From Siphonodentalium dalli (Eukaryota; Mollusca; Scaphopoda; Gadilida; Siphonodentaliidae), in assembly GCA_032622095.1 (NCBI GenBank), contig CP136068.1, positions 10,209,729-10,273,728 on the forward strand: a DNA stretch of 64,000 bases. The letters are read 5' to 3'. This document shows positions 9,166 through 18,673 of the stretch, piece by piece (within the stretch, counting starts at the first letter, position 1; every line of letters begins with the position of its first letter). The notes below the pieces were generated by a model that was given only the letters and a program-made list of their open reading frames with translations, was not told where the DNA came from and did not search any database. The position numbers and the translations under genes were made by a program.

Positions 9166-9522
9166 TTGGACAGTTACGATAGGGATCATTTTCCCTATAT
9201 ATTTAGTGACTTGTTGGACAATATATTTCGGGAAGATGGCCCCTACACATGGGAGAGAATAATGGCTGCATTCCTGTTCACCGGAAAAATGTGTTTAAAA
9301 GCATACAAAGACAACGACTTCTCATTGGTCAGCGAAATTGTGCAATGGGCACACACTATCGTGACATTATACACTGACCAATGGGTCGAACGGGAAGGCA
9401 GTTGGGATAATTTCTTCCAGGAATGTCTAAATATTGACAATTACTCGTCAAAAATGTTGACAATGAACCATAATGTTTTCATATCGATTCATGGAAGTGT
9501 AAATTATTGGCAAACATATTAA
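9166..9522 (+). pseudogene. 5'-truncated copy of the Bcl-2-like gene
   Basis: About 118 codons corresponding to the C-terminal 60% of the left copy, with two visible replacements (G to D and C to S). BH1 (TWERIMAAFLFTG) and BH2 (WVEREGSWDNFFQ) remain, but the BH4 and BH3 helices are missing because the arm starts inside the gene. The apparent start is a TTG inside the open frame, not a real initiation codon. It is therefore scored as a truncated copy. Confidence 0.75.
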
Positions 9523-9537
9523 TATCAATTGTGTGTT

Positions 9538-9558
9538 TATATATATATATATATATAT
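9538..9558. repeat. TA microsatellite, right arm
   Basis: Mirror of the left-arm TA run, shorter by several units. It is followed by CGCAAGCGACGCCGCCGCCG. Confidence 0.85.
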
Positions 9559-9734
9559 CCGCAAGCGACGCCGCCGCCGCCAAACGCCAATTTTTTACCT
9601 ATACAATAGAGTGTGCTTATTGAAATCACTCATAATTGCATTGACATTTGTATCCAGTACAAACAACACGAAGAGACGTTATGAACGACAGTCTGAACTA
9701 GTGAACTAGTCCACCATTTTCCTTGTTTCTGTTC

Positions 9735-9744
9735 TATATAAATA
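9735..9744 (+). promoter_or_regulatory. TATA box of the right zinc-finger gene
   Basis: TATATAAATA, 44 bp before the ATG at 9789. It matches the position and sequence of the box in the left arm. Confidence 0.65.
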
Positions 9745-9788
9745 TAGGTGCATAGAAGAACGCTCGATTTCACTGATTATATAGGAAA

Positions 9789-10454
9789 ATGAAGTATGAG
9801 TGTGAAGAGTGCTTAAGTGCCTATGCTTACCAAGATAGTTTGAAGCGTCATATCAAAGTTAAACACACGCCTTCAGAACAACAACAACTACAACAACAAC
9901 AACAGCAGCAGCAGCAGCAACAGCAACAACAACAACACAACAACAACAACAACGCAACAACAACAAACGCAAACGCAACAACAACAAACGCAACAACAAC
10001 AACAAACGCAAACGTAACAACAACAAATGCAAACGTAACAACAACAACAACAACAACAAACGCAAACTCAACAACAACAACAACAACAAACGCAAACGCA
10101 ACAACAACGACAACAAACGCAAACGCAACAACAACAACAACAACAAACGCAACAACAACAACAAACGCAACAACAACAACAAACGCAACAACAACAACAA
10201 CAACAAACGCAAACGCAACAACACACGCAAACGCCGCATACGCCGCTTGCCGCAAACGCCGCTTGCCGCAAACGCCACAAACGCCGCCGCCGCCGAAAAC
10301 ACCGCCGCCGGCGGCGTTGACGTGCGCGTTACTAGGACTGACCCCGCAGTTTATAAGGGTATATGTCTTGGATGGTAATTTGGCGCCTATAAAAATTACT
10401 ATTTCAGAGTACACTTTGAACTTTAGCCAGAATGTGGACTCCGTACTATTATGA
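9789..10454 (+). CDS. One-finger C2H2 protein with long Q and N/A/T tracts (right copy)
   Basis: A 221-codon frame. The C2H2 finger (residues 5-26) matches the left copy apart from one replacement (AYAC to AYAY). The polyglutamine tract and the NATTT/NANA repeats have different lengths from the left copy. The GCC-rich tail shifts the frame, so this copy ends in a hydrophobic stretch (TCALLGLTPQFIRVYVLDGN) rather than DVRVTRTDPAVY. The frame runs past the ATG of the 43-aa gene in another phase. At least one of the two C-termini must therefore be an expansion or contraction product. Confidence 0.6.
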   Translation: MKYECEECLSAYAYQDSLKRHIKVKHTPSEQQQLQQQQQQQQQQQQQQQHNNNNNATTTNANATTTNATTTTNANVTTTNANVTTTTTTTNANSTTTTTTNANATTTTTNANATTTTTTNATTTTNATTTTNATTTTTTNANATTHANAAYAACRKRRLPQTPQTPPPPKTPPPAALTCALLGLTPQFIRVYVLDGNLAPIKITISEYTLNFSQNVDSVLL

Positions 10455-10563
10455 CTTTGATCTTAATAAATATGTACCCTACGATGACTCGAAAGACCTA
10501 CCCAAGACTGAAGCGAAACCTGGAAAACTTATAAGGAAACCCGGAGCTAAGAAGATAAGTTAA
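10432..10563 (+). CDS. 43-aa microprotein (right copy)
   Basis: Same protein as at 7219-7350, with one replacement at residue 2 (G to W, MWTPYYYDFDLNKYVPYDD). It overlaps the end of the zinc-finger frame by 23 bp in a different phase, a compact arrangement more typical of viruses than of animal genes. It ends 92 bp before the 67-aa gene. Confidence 0.5.
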   Translation: MWTPYYYDFDLNKYVPYDDSKDLPKTEAKPGKLIRKPGAKKIS

Positions 10564-10655
10564 AGAGATAAAGAGATAAAAGGAGGAAGAGCGAAGAAGA
10601 CAAACATTTGAAAAGTTAAAAAGGAAACTCCAAACGATATATTCACTGAACTAGG

Positions 10656-10859
10656 ATGAGTAATTTACCTAAATTTTCGAAGGCTATTGAAAGGCCGGTG
10701 GATAAAGTGGACAAATATATGAATAATGGTTTTGAAGATCGTGATGCAGTGAAAATGTCAATATTAAAGTACAGACCATTGCTAGAAAAGTTCATGGACG
10801 AAACAAATGACACATCTGACGAAAGTGATGACAATTCGGACGAACGTTACAGTGAATAG
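10656..10859 (+). CDS. 67-aa virus-like small protein with acidic tail (right copy)
   Basis: Identical in protein sequence to copy A and different from copy B at two sites. The upstream 90 bp are purine-rich, with a TATATTCAC word about 20 bp before the ATG. It is the last gene before the poly(A) signal and the outer minisatellite. Confidence 0.6.
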   Translation: MSNLPKFSKAIERPVDKVDKYMNNGFEDRDAVKMSILKYRPLLEKFMDETNDTSDESDDNSDERYSE

Positions 10860-10866
10860 TTAATAT

Positions 10867-10872
10867 AATAAA
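10867..10872 (+). terminator. Poly(A) signal AATAAA after the 67-aa gene
   Basis: AATAAA seven bases past the stop codon. It is conserved in the other two copies on the minus strand. As the only clear signal downstream of the 43-aa and 67-aa genes, it may serve several overlapping transcripts. Confidence 0.55.
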
Positions 10873-11019
10873 TTGTAGTATGTACCACATGTCATGTTAT
10901 TTTTCTCTTTTTTCCCTCGCTCACTTGGTCTTTTCGGTGGCGCTCACCACCGTACCCCCAGAGCTTTCCGATGAAAGGCAACAAGCCATATTTTTGACTA
11001 AATCCTGAATTTTGTTTAA

Positions 11020-11195
11020 TTTTTGAAGTTTTTAGAAAAATTGATATTTTTTTTAAGTTTTTTGAAATTTGTGAAGTTTTTGAAATTTTTGAAGTTTTTG
11101 AAGTTTTTGAAATTTTTGAAATTTTTGAAATTTTTGAAGTTTTTGAAGTTTTTGAAATTTTTGAAGTTTTTGAAGTTTTTGAAATTTTTTGGACA
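11020..11195. repeat. TTTTTGAAG/TTTTTGAAA minisatellite (right arm copy)
   Basis: Reverse complement of the minisatellites at 4150-4290 and 6567-6770, with its own length. Confidence 0.85.
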
Positions 11196-11419
11196 TGCCC
11201 AACCGGTATACAAATAGACCATGATGCAATGCGTGGGCGGAGAATATAGGTCAAACTGTCTAGACTAACACCAACGGGAGTACTGCAGAGAATATAGGTC
11301 ACGTACTTCGGATAGAGTTATCGTTCCTGAAATACCCCCAAACAGGCGGGGTATCATCAGCCTGACCTGATTAATGCATTGTAATTTCCATTTAGCATTA
11401 TGGGTATGGTAACATATTT

Positions 11420-11520
11420 AGTGATGCAAAGAGTGAAATCCAAGATGGCTGTCGGCGGCCATATTTTACATTAAAAATCATTCAAATTTGACAGCTCCCA
11501 TCTAGGTGATCATAGACCCA
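11420..11520 (+). repeat. Dispersed monomer of the AAGATGGCTG satellite family
   Basis: Contains AGTGATGCAAAGAGTGAAAT, CCAAGATGGCTG and CTCCCATCTA in the same order as the array at 39410-41030. It lies just outside the right end of the virus-like element. A similar single copy is at 38505-38620. Confidence 0.7.
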
Positions 11521-11586
11521 TATATCATTGAAATCAGTCAAAGTTTGTTTTAACATATTTGTTTATTTTATAAAAACAATTTGAAT

Positions 11587-12191
11587 ACCTTACTCATATT
11601 TAAATTCGCGCAGTAATACGGTACATGTATTTTTTGCTCAGTTTTGAATTCGTGCAATTTAAATTCGCGGACCAAGCTGCGCGAATTCAAAACTGACGAA
11701 AAAATATTTTTCTGATATTTTTTAATATACATGTATCTTGAAGCTGATGAAAGTTTCAGTTCTTCGTCATTGCTGGTGATAGTACTAGTATAAGTGTATA
11801 TTAAACACAATCGCGGGGGATTTACATCATGTTGACAATAAACTAGTAACTACATACATCAACATTTTGTGGCAACCTGACATATTAGTAGTTCTAATAC
11901 AAGCATTTCAACAATGTCTACAATGTATGTTACCATGGTTTGTCACTTGGCATTGTGAGCAATTGTCTTGATAGCGGTTGGTCGAATGTAAATATATACA
12001 TGGATAGGCTTAATTGTCTATTCAACCATTCAAAATATATGTAAATTCAGCAAACTAGCACTCTAGTATTTCATATGGACTGCAGTTTAGATTAAACATG
12101 GGAGTCATATTATTTTTCGCTCATTTTTAAATTCGCGCACCATTGGGTGCGCGAAAAAATAGTACTGCGCGAATTTAAATACGAGTAAGGT
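11587..12191. mobile_element. MITE with ATTCGCGCAG terminal repeats (about 605 bp)
   Basis: The left end ACCTTACTCATATTTAAATT continues to cgcgcagta and is matched in inverted orientation at 12163-12191 (ACCTTACTCGTATTTAAATT). Internal inverted TTTAAATTCGCG words occur at 11660 and 12125. No ORF. Confidence 0.65.
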
Positions 12192-12811
12192 AGTCAACGT
12201 TTATTCGAAGAGTACAGTGAAGAGTTTATATATATTTGAATAATCTATTATTGTGTTATGTTTTCATTTATATCAGGTTAAATAAATGATTTTTTATAAT
12301 ATAACTATTTAAATCTGAGCCTTTCGATGTCAATGTGAATTGACAGATCCTTGATGAAAACATTTAGCAAGCTTGCCTTTTTATTACCCATTTGTATCAT
12401 CCATCATCAACTGATGGTGAACTGAACCCCACTACCAATAGTTAAATACACACATGTACCTATTACATAATAGAAGCATTCTTAAAACCTTTTGTACCAT
12501 TAATTTGAAGAACAATATTACTCTAGGAAAAACATTTACCAGGACAGGAAAATTTGTGCAAGACAATAGGATGTACATGTAGTCATCTCAATACAAGTAC
12601 TGGTGTAATTGTGGTATTGTGGGTAAAATTCTCACGAAACGTTAGTGACATCAATTTCATGCCAAGTAATATAACCAAAAGTATGAAAATTTGAATAACA
12701 AATAACACACTTAAGCATAAACCAAGTTCGATCTTATATTCAATCTTAATTTAAACATGTATTTCCACTGTGTTGTTCAAGTAATACTTTCACCACAACA
12801 TGATTTGGCAT
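12192..12811. other. Featureless AT-rich stretch
   Basis: No ORF of note, no repeat recognised beyond scattered tacatgta words. Confidence 0.5.
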
Positions 12812-13443
12812 GTTATGTCACTTTGGTCGAGGTACGCATGTAGTTCAATATTTCTGCAACTGGATAAAAATAAAAAAATAAAAAATTCCTTACCGACCCT
12901 AATTTTATCCCAACGTTAGCAGAAACATAATATTTTTTTTTTTTGGCCTGACATCTACATGTAGGTTACATAGAGAATAACCACTCGATTGAGCTGGTTA
13001 CGTGAAATAATTCATGAGAGGCAACACAGTTGTTGTACATTTTGGACCCACGTATGTGTGTTACTGGTCGATAGTTTGACACTCCTGCGATCGTGTAAAC
13101 TTTTGACACTTCGGGTATTTGACTGATTGTGCGATCATTACCCGTACTTCGAATCTGTTGTTTACACACTTTTTCTGCCAAGGTTTGTACTGGGGCTAAT
13201 ATTTATTTATAATGGCCAACAACTGTTAGAGGCAGGGATGTTGTACAAGCATGCTTGTCTTGATTGAATCGTTCATGTCATCAGTTAAATCAAGTGATCT
13301 ATTTTGTTTAGGCCAAAGAAAAAAGATTGTATGTTTCCGGTAACGGAGCGAAAAAATTATGGTAAGTAGGTTTTTTTTTTTTTTTTTTTATTTCGATATT
13401 TTTTATATTGAACTACCTCGACCGAAGTGACAGAATATATAAC
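12812..13443. mobile_element. MITE with long inverted arms and poly(T)/poly(A) inner ends
   Basis: The left arm (GTTATGTCACTTTGGTCGAG, then GTAGTTCAATAT and CAACGTTAGCAGAAACATA up to a T-run and GGCC) is matched by the right arm read in reverse (TCACTTCGGTCGAGGTAG, CCGTTACCGGAAACATACA, GGCC). The inner GGCC-poly(A)-GTTTCC module recurs at 43340-44300, so the two are related. Confidence 0.6.
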
Positions 13444-13789
13444 AACACTAGTCACTGTAGTCTACACACTGCAGGGTGAGTGAAATTGTGAATTATTGAC
13501 AAAATTGAAAATCATGTATTTATATCAACTGGCGAAGGAAATACCGGTATGAGTTTGTGCTATAAATTAGTACACAAGCACTTGAACACGAAACTGGTGT
13601 GGGACTGGTTGAATTGACCTGCGATATGATGGATCACATCCATCTTCAGGCTACTTTTGCCATTTAACCCTTTCATAATGGTGCCCGTCGGTCCGTAACA
13701 AACAGTTCATAGCGCAGCTCAAGTATCGTTAGTCAAATGTGGATGTTCATTTGAACGCCGGTAGACCAGCATTCTGGGAAGGAGCTCCA
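13444..13789. other. Intergenic; short palindromic segment
   Basis: No gene seen. The region 13603-13650 (TGGTTGAATTGACC, then GGATCACATCCATC) is related to 30770-30900, so it is a dispersed repeat. Confidence 0.4.
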
Positions 13790-14560
13790 CGTAGTGCATA
13801 TTTTGTCTGCACTTGTTCCCAGGGTTATTGCCCTTTGTTGGATATACATTATGTTTTGGATGTCTTTATTAATGGATTCCGTTGTCCTTTGGCATGGTGA
13901 TAGCACAGCTTGGGGGAAAGGATATCCACATACTATGGGTTTTTTCCTTTCATTTTACCAGAGTTACGGCCCTTGTTTGATTTGGAAATCTGTGAATTTT
14001 GTGAATATAGTGTGTGTCTGAAAGAACGTTTCAACTTGTATCTCGGGTGTTAGTTCTCGGATTTCCTTGTCCTTTTGACATAGTGATAGTACAGTTTTTG
14101 GGAAAGGATATCCACATGCTACTGGTTTCGTGCATTAATTATTACCAGAGTTACGGCCCTCGTTTGATTTGGAAATGTGTTAATTGTGTGTCCGAAAGAA
14201 CATGTCAGCTTGTAACTCGGGTGTTAATTATGGGATTTCATTGCCCTCAAGGCTTTGGCATGGTGATGGCATAGGTTGGTGGAAAGGATATCCACATACT
14301 ACGGTTTTCGTCCATTAATTACGGCCCTTGTTTGACATGGACATTTGTGAATTGAGGATTCGGGGTATATATGTATATTGGAGACCTCGTCAGTCCGTCC
14401 GCCCGTCCTTCATAGTGCGGGTTTTTTCCGCACTTTTTCCCGGAGTTATAGCGATCTGCCAGAGTTATTACCCGGGGATTGTTTCGTCCGCACTTTTTTC
14501 CAGAGTTGTGACCCTTTGCCAAAGTTATGGCCCGGTGTTGGACTAAGAGAAATGTCCAGT
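13790..14560 (+). repeat. Tandem array of about 178-bp units (GAGTTACGGCCCTTG family)
   Basis: GAGTTACGGCCCTTGTTTGA-type words recur at about 13961, 14142 and 14318, and variants GAGTTATAGC/GAGTTATTACC/GAGTTGTGACC continue to 14540. GGAAAGGATATCCACATAC words recur at the same spacing. Units diverge by perhaps 15-25%. The ORFs at 13794, 14014 and 14328 fall inside it and are not genes. Confidence 0.75.
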
Positions 14561-14940
14561 TATTACTCCATTTTCTCTCTAAATACAGCCAATATTGAGC
14601 GTACGGTCGGAGGTATTTGCCAACGCTTGGCGTTGCCCTTGTTTTCTATTGAAATTGTCCCATATATCGTTGTTTTAATAACCATATTTTAACCGATATA
14701 GGGCTTGTTTCATATCTAAATAATGCCAATATCAGCCTATTTCAGTCCCACGGAATTGGTTCACGGTGAGCTTATTTCCGCTTATTTGTGTTCTGTTAAT
14801 ATGAGTTGAATTTCAGGAGAACTTGCTGGCATTAACCAATTAAAGGCACGTACGGCCATCGCGGTGGGTATGCTGTTAAAAAAATCAAACCCGTTAAATA
14901 TGTCAAAAACAGAAGGAATATTAAAAAAATAAACATTAGT
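14561..14940. other. Intergenic, nothing recognised
   Basis: AT-rich, short A-runs, no ORF or repeat with support. Confidence 0.4.
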
Positions 14941-15115
14941 TGTTCTTATACAAATCATAAATATCGCGTAAATAGTATGTCATTGTCAAGTTCGTACGCC
15001 GTGTTATGTAAACAACAGCCAGGTTCTGTAACATGTTTGGCTTTTTTTACATAGCAAAGCGTACGAACTTGACAATTACATACTATTTACACGATGGTTA
15101 TGATTCGTATAAGAA
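14941..15115. mobile_element. Foldback MITE, about 175 bp
   Basis: The left arm runs from TGTTCTTATACAAATCATAA to TTGTCAAGTTCGTACG. The right arm (15060-15115) is its reverse complement with few mismatches and a loop of about 60 bp. Confidence 0.75.
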
Positions 15116-15719
15116 CATCGTCGGTGTATATTTTAATAATTTAACCATAAGCTGTCAATTCACATAATACTGTAAAACCATTGGTTGTCACATATTTAGA
15201 TATCAAAGTTATTTCTCGACAACCTAAATTCCTTGATTACTTTACCCGCTACAGACAATGGCTTGCCTAAACAATGTAGTTGGAAACTGTTCGATACTTC
15301 CTACTATTTAACATGACATTTCGGTGCTACTTCATAATTCCATCGGGCATGACTGTATTGGCAATAACCGTACTAGATGCCAATATTCAGTGCACAAGTA
15401 ACCAGACAAATCAACAAGATTGAACATTGCAAAGAAATGAACACTGGAATTAAAACCAACACGGTGTTGTGTCATCGCGGTCGAACATATAAATCCCACG
15501 TGCAACTATACAGCTGCCCGGCGCGTTATAAGTTGCGAATAGACAAACAAAAACGCTAACATCCCGACGCGATTTCATCACTCGATGAGCACCAGTTTTG
15601 AGTGACAGGTGTCTCTTTCTACTCAACGTGTCTCTTTCGTCGCAAATTAGTCTCAATGTTATACGCTGGTTATACTTCCAACTTCTACATTTTGGTGGTT
15701 CTCCTGTGTAATGGCGGAT
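15116..15719. other. Intergenic, nothing recognised
   Basis: Two small overlapping frames (15377-15559 plus, 15450-15656 minus) have no family signal, start context or codon bias that would support them. Confidence 0.4.
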
Positions 15720-15886
15720 TAAGTTATAAGAAATAACTCTTTTTTCGATTAAGGTTTTGAGTTATGACCGAAAAGTTTGAATATGTATTGTCTATAACTG
15801 CGCTACGCGCGTTATATAATTTATCTTCGAACTGTTTCGGTTATAACTGCATAACCTTAATCGAAACAAGAGTTATTTCTTAAATA
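15720..15886. mobile_element. Foldback MITE, about 167 bp
   Basis: Left AAGAAATAACTC followed by TTCGATTAAGGTTTTGAG pairs with right CATAACCTTAATCGAAACAA and GAGTTATTTCTTAA. The loop contains CTGCGCTACGCGCG. Confidence 0.7.
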
Positions 15887-17170
15887 GCACTTCTGTTTAT
15901 GGCGGTTTTAACAACAATCCCCACCACAAAATAAATCGGTGCCTTTAAAAACGCCCTATCCACTACTATTTGTCTAATAGCGAACCCGCAGGGGGTCTCG
16001 TTCGCGAGCGATAAGCATATACGTGTACGTGAGATCTACGCTATACTATTCGCAGTTTTGGCGGGAAATCTATAAATAGTAAAAAATTACTATATATAGT
16101 AATTGATTACTCAATATTTAGGTCAGAGACTGACCTATCAAAATTAACGTTAATTATCAATTGCCAATCAAAATTAACGTTACTTATTAGTTACGGCGGT
16201 TGACCTAGAGACCGTCCTAGTAACCTAGATACTCCAGTATCAAGTTCCACCTCAAAGTTCAGAATAATTAACATAACTGATTAAAGTGGTCAGGAGCAAA
16301 GGTGAGTTAGTCTTCATTATAAATACCGAAAGACGAAACATATTGTAAATTTGTGGATGATATTTTTTAAATGAAAAACGTCAAAAACTAAGTTACAAAA
16401 GACGAAAAGTGCTGAAATTCGTAACGGCAACTGACGGAATTGTAGTAATTTGTAGTTGTACTGTAAAGTTGTGTCTACATATTTCATTCAATTATTAATA
16501 CAAATATTTGACTCGAAAAACAATTCAAGTCTGCCTATTGGACATTTGGAGCTTGTCTTTAATTTTCTATAGACGTTTTCGCCTAAAAGATTGATGGAAT
16601 ATTGTCAAAGCTCGAAGACAACAAACCGAAATTATATCTATAACTTAATCGATCAATATTCAGCGGTTCCGATAAAAAATAGTTCGCAACATTTTTATCA
16701 TTTGAGTTATTGTATTTACACAGGAAAGAAGGAATATAATTATGTAGTGTATTGAATTGTTGACAAAATTTATGTTTTTGTGCAAAAGCGAGATGATATA
16801 CAAGTTTGTGTAATTTGTGGTGAATTACTACGCAACAATACTCAAAACAATTATGTCAGTGTCAATAGTCCGGAGATCACGTTGAAATCTCCATTTTGAT
16901 TCATTGAAATTCACATGACTAAATTTGTGTAATCTGATCGAGAGAACACGCATATTTGCCAAGACGGATAATGTATAGCACTGTGGTAAGCATTGTGTGC
17001 CAATTTAGGAACACCATTTTTTGGCGAATTCGCACAAAAAATCACAATGGCGATGCCATTGACAAATGACCGCTAAACTGCTCATCATAATATAAATTGA
17101 GCAATGATGTTTCCCACTAGGAACTAGATGTACTATTTGAATGTATGCAAAGTAGCATGACAATACGATA
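15887..17170. other. Gene-free AT-rich stretch
   Basis: No ORF with support. A 20-odd bp direct duplication (TCAAAATTAACGTTA at 16138 and 16170) lies in the middle. Confidence 0.45.
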
Positions 17171-17571
17171 CGGGAAGTCGGTGGCCGAGAGGTAGCGTAC
17201 TGGTCTCTCGTGCTATCGGACCGGGGATCGCAACCTGGTCAGAGTATTCTGACAAAAATCAGAACTCGGTCAGATACCAAGTTTGTCAGGCTGAAAAGTC
17301 TCATTCGAGATCACTGAATAAAGATCCGAATGCAAAATGCCGACTTCCCCCATTACAACACTAATCTTGTCCCGGTATGTTGTCGTGGGTGCAGTACGCT
17401 GTCCGATCGGGCGCGGACATCAATGGCTGACCCGTGTACACGCCTCGGTGTGTGCACGTTAAAGAACGCTACTGGAGTCACCACAGGGTTATAAAGTTAC
17501 TCGGCCGTGGTAGCATGCGCACCTGGACTTCCACATAATCCTCAGCACATCGAGGGCGATGGAGTATCAAG

Positions 17572-17621
<50 letters not shown>

Positions 17622-17632
17622 CATAGATAGAA
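17171..17632 (+). mobile_element. tRNA-derived SINE with GATA tail
   Basis: The head contains a pol III A box (TGGCCGAGAGGT, as in tRNA-Ser-like heads) and, about 40 bp on, a B box (GGGATCGCAACC). A tRNA-unrelated body follows, with GTGCAGTACGCTGTCCGATC, CGTGTACACGCCTCGGTG and AGTCACCACAGGGTTATAAA words. It ends in a (GATA)n tract at 17572-17632. The body is repeated in opposite orientation at 17775-17937. Confidence 0.8.
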
Positions 17633-17774
17633 TAATCAGTGGACAGAAGTTTACCGGTATGCATATTGAAAATTAATAATAATATTCCTATCTTCGTGGC
17701 ATCTGACTGTAGTGTAGCTCACTAGGCTAGATGTTGATATGTCAGTGCAGGAACCAATTCTGGTTATATACACA

Positions 17775-17937
17775 CTGGTCCAGGTGCTACCACGGCTGAG
17801 TAACTTTATAAGTTGTATAACCATGTGGTGACTCTAGTTCGTTTTTTAATGTGCACACCGAGGCATCTACACGGTCTGCCATTAATCATAATTTAATGTT
17901 CGCGCCAATCGGTTTGCGTACTGCACAGCCACAGGTC
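17775..17937 (-). mobile_element. SINE body fragment, inverted, head missing
   Basis: Read on the minus strand it matches the body of the SINE at 17171-17632 (TGCAGTACGC, GGCGCG, CCGTGTAGATGCCTCGGTG, AGTCACCACATGGTTAT, GTTACTCAGCCGTGGTAGC). Where the tRNA-like head should be, the sequence passes directly into the end of a 5S-bearing LTR at 17940. Either the LTR element landed in the SINE or the two recombined. Confidence 0.75.
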
Positions 17938-17939
17938 TA

Positions 17940-18081
17940 TGTAACAGAGAGAAGTGCGGGATTCGCATCAAAAGTTGGCAGCACCCGGAATACCAAGCCA
18001 GTCACCCATCCAAGGACTAACCGAGCTTGACGTTGCTTAACTTCCGTGATCACACAAAGCGTCTCACTAATACTAATAACT
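17940..18081 (-). mobile_element. 5S-rRNA-bearing LTR, 3' part (split by the LINE)
   Basis: On the minus strand this reads GATCACGGAAGTTAAGCAAC, then GGTTAGTCCTTGGATGGGTG and TTCCGGGTGCTGC. This is a clear match to the internal promoter and 3' half of eukaryotic 5S rRNA. It then runs to a terminal TGTTACA at 17946-17940. The 5' part of the same LTR lies beyond the LINE at 25250-25341. It is not a functional 5S gene: it lacks the canonical 5' end and the T-run terminator. Confidence 0.75.
18069..18081 (+). repeat. Left target-site duplication of the LINE
   Basis: AATACTAATAACT here is repeated at 25248-25260 immediately after the LINE poly(A) tract. The first two As are ambiguous with the tail, so the duplication is 11-13 bp. 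Confidence 0.8.
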
Positions 18082-18673
18082 TGGAAATCTTGAAAAAGAA
18101 AGAAGAAATATTCTTGATGTAGTTGAAACTCAACATGGCCAGTGGAAAGAAGAGTGTCTGTCTTTAAAACAGAAAATAAATGACTTAGAACAACAAGGGA
18201 GGAAAGATAGTGTGAGAATTGATGGTATTCCAGAATCAAAGGATAGAGAAACTCGACATGACTGTGCAAACAAAACCTTAGACATATTAAACAATAAAAT
18301 GAAAATGGGAACCCAAAGAACAGACATTTCTATAGCACATAGAGTTGGAAGAAATGCAGTGGAAGCAGGCGAGAAAAATGGAGCAGCAAGCAGTGGCGAA
18401 AAGAGGAAAGGCCCCCGTCCAATTCTTGTTAAATTCGTCACACGTGAAACAAAACTGCTGGTAATTGAGTCAAGGAAGTGTCTGAAACAGACTGGAATTT
18501 CCATTATTGAAGACGCTACACCCTTTAATTACTACCTTCTTAGGAAAACTTTCAGAGCAGACAATATTCAGAACTCCTGGATTTCCAATGGAAAGCTATT
18601 CTGCAAAACAAAAAATGGTAACATTCAAAAGTTCTCTACTGAAGCAGACCTTGACACCATTATCAGAAGTTAA
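18080..18673 (+). pseudogene. LINE ORF1 fragment (coiled coil, RRM-like, C-terminal domain)
   Basis: The frame is open from the insertion point at 18080; the conventional ATG is missing because the copy is 5' truncated. The first ~45 codons form a charged coiled coil (LEKERRNILDVVETQ, LKQKINDLEQQ). An RRM-like core follows (VRIDGIPESKDRE, IAHRVGRNA, RPILVKFVTRETK), then a C-terminal domain (LKQTGISIIEDATPFNYYLL, KLFCKTKNGNIQKF). This is the classical L1 ORF1p layout, an RNA-binding chaperone that coats the LINE transcript. The shadow frames at 17937-18269, 18130-18504 and 18507-18713 are not genes. Confidence 0.75.

Larger units (their letters stand above)
9154..11360. mobile_element. Right arm of the palindromic virus-like element
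   Basis: Reverse complement of 6395-8733. The inner end cuts the Bcl-2-like gene within its coding sequence. The outer end is the GATACCCCGCCTGTT-type terminus near 11345-11360, beyond which the sequence is unrelated to the left flank. All genes are on the plus strand, pointing outward. It lacks the 512-bp MITE and the tandem duplication seen on the left. Confidence 0.88.

Noticed and set aside
6395-11360. Pure assembly artefact (mirrored read)
   Set aside because: The arms differ by substitutions, repeat-tract lengths, a MITE and a duplication, so they are not one read folded back. A misjoin at the GC patch is still possible and is noted.
17937-18081. Functional 5S rRNA gene
   Set aside because: Only the internal and 3' part of 5S is present. 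It has substitutions, no canonical 5' end and no T-run terminator, and it lies inside an LTR-like unit.
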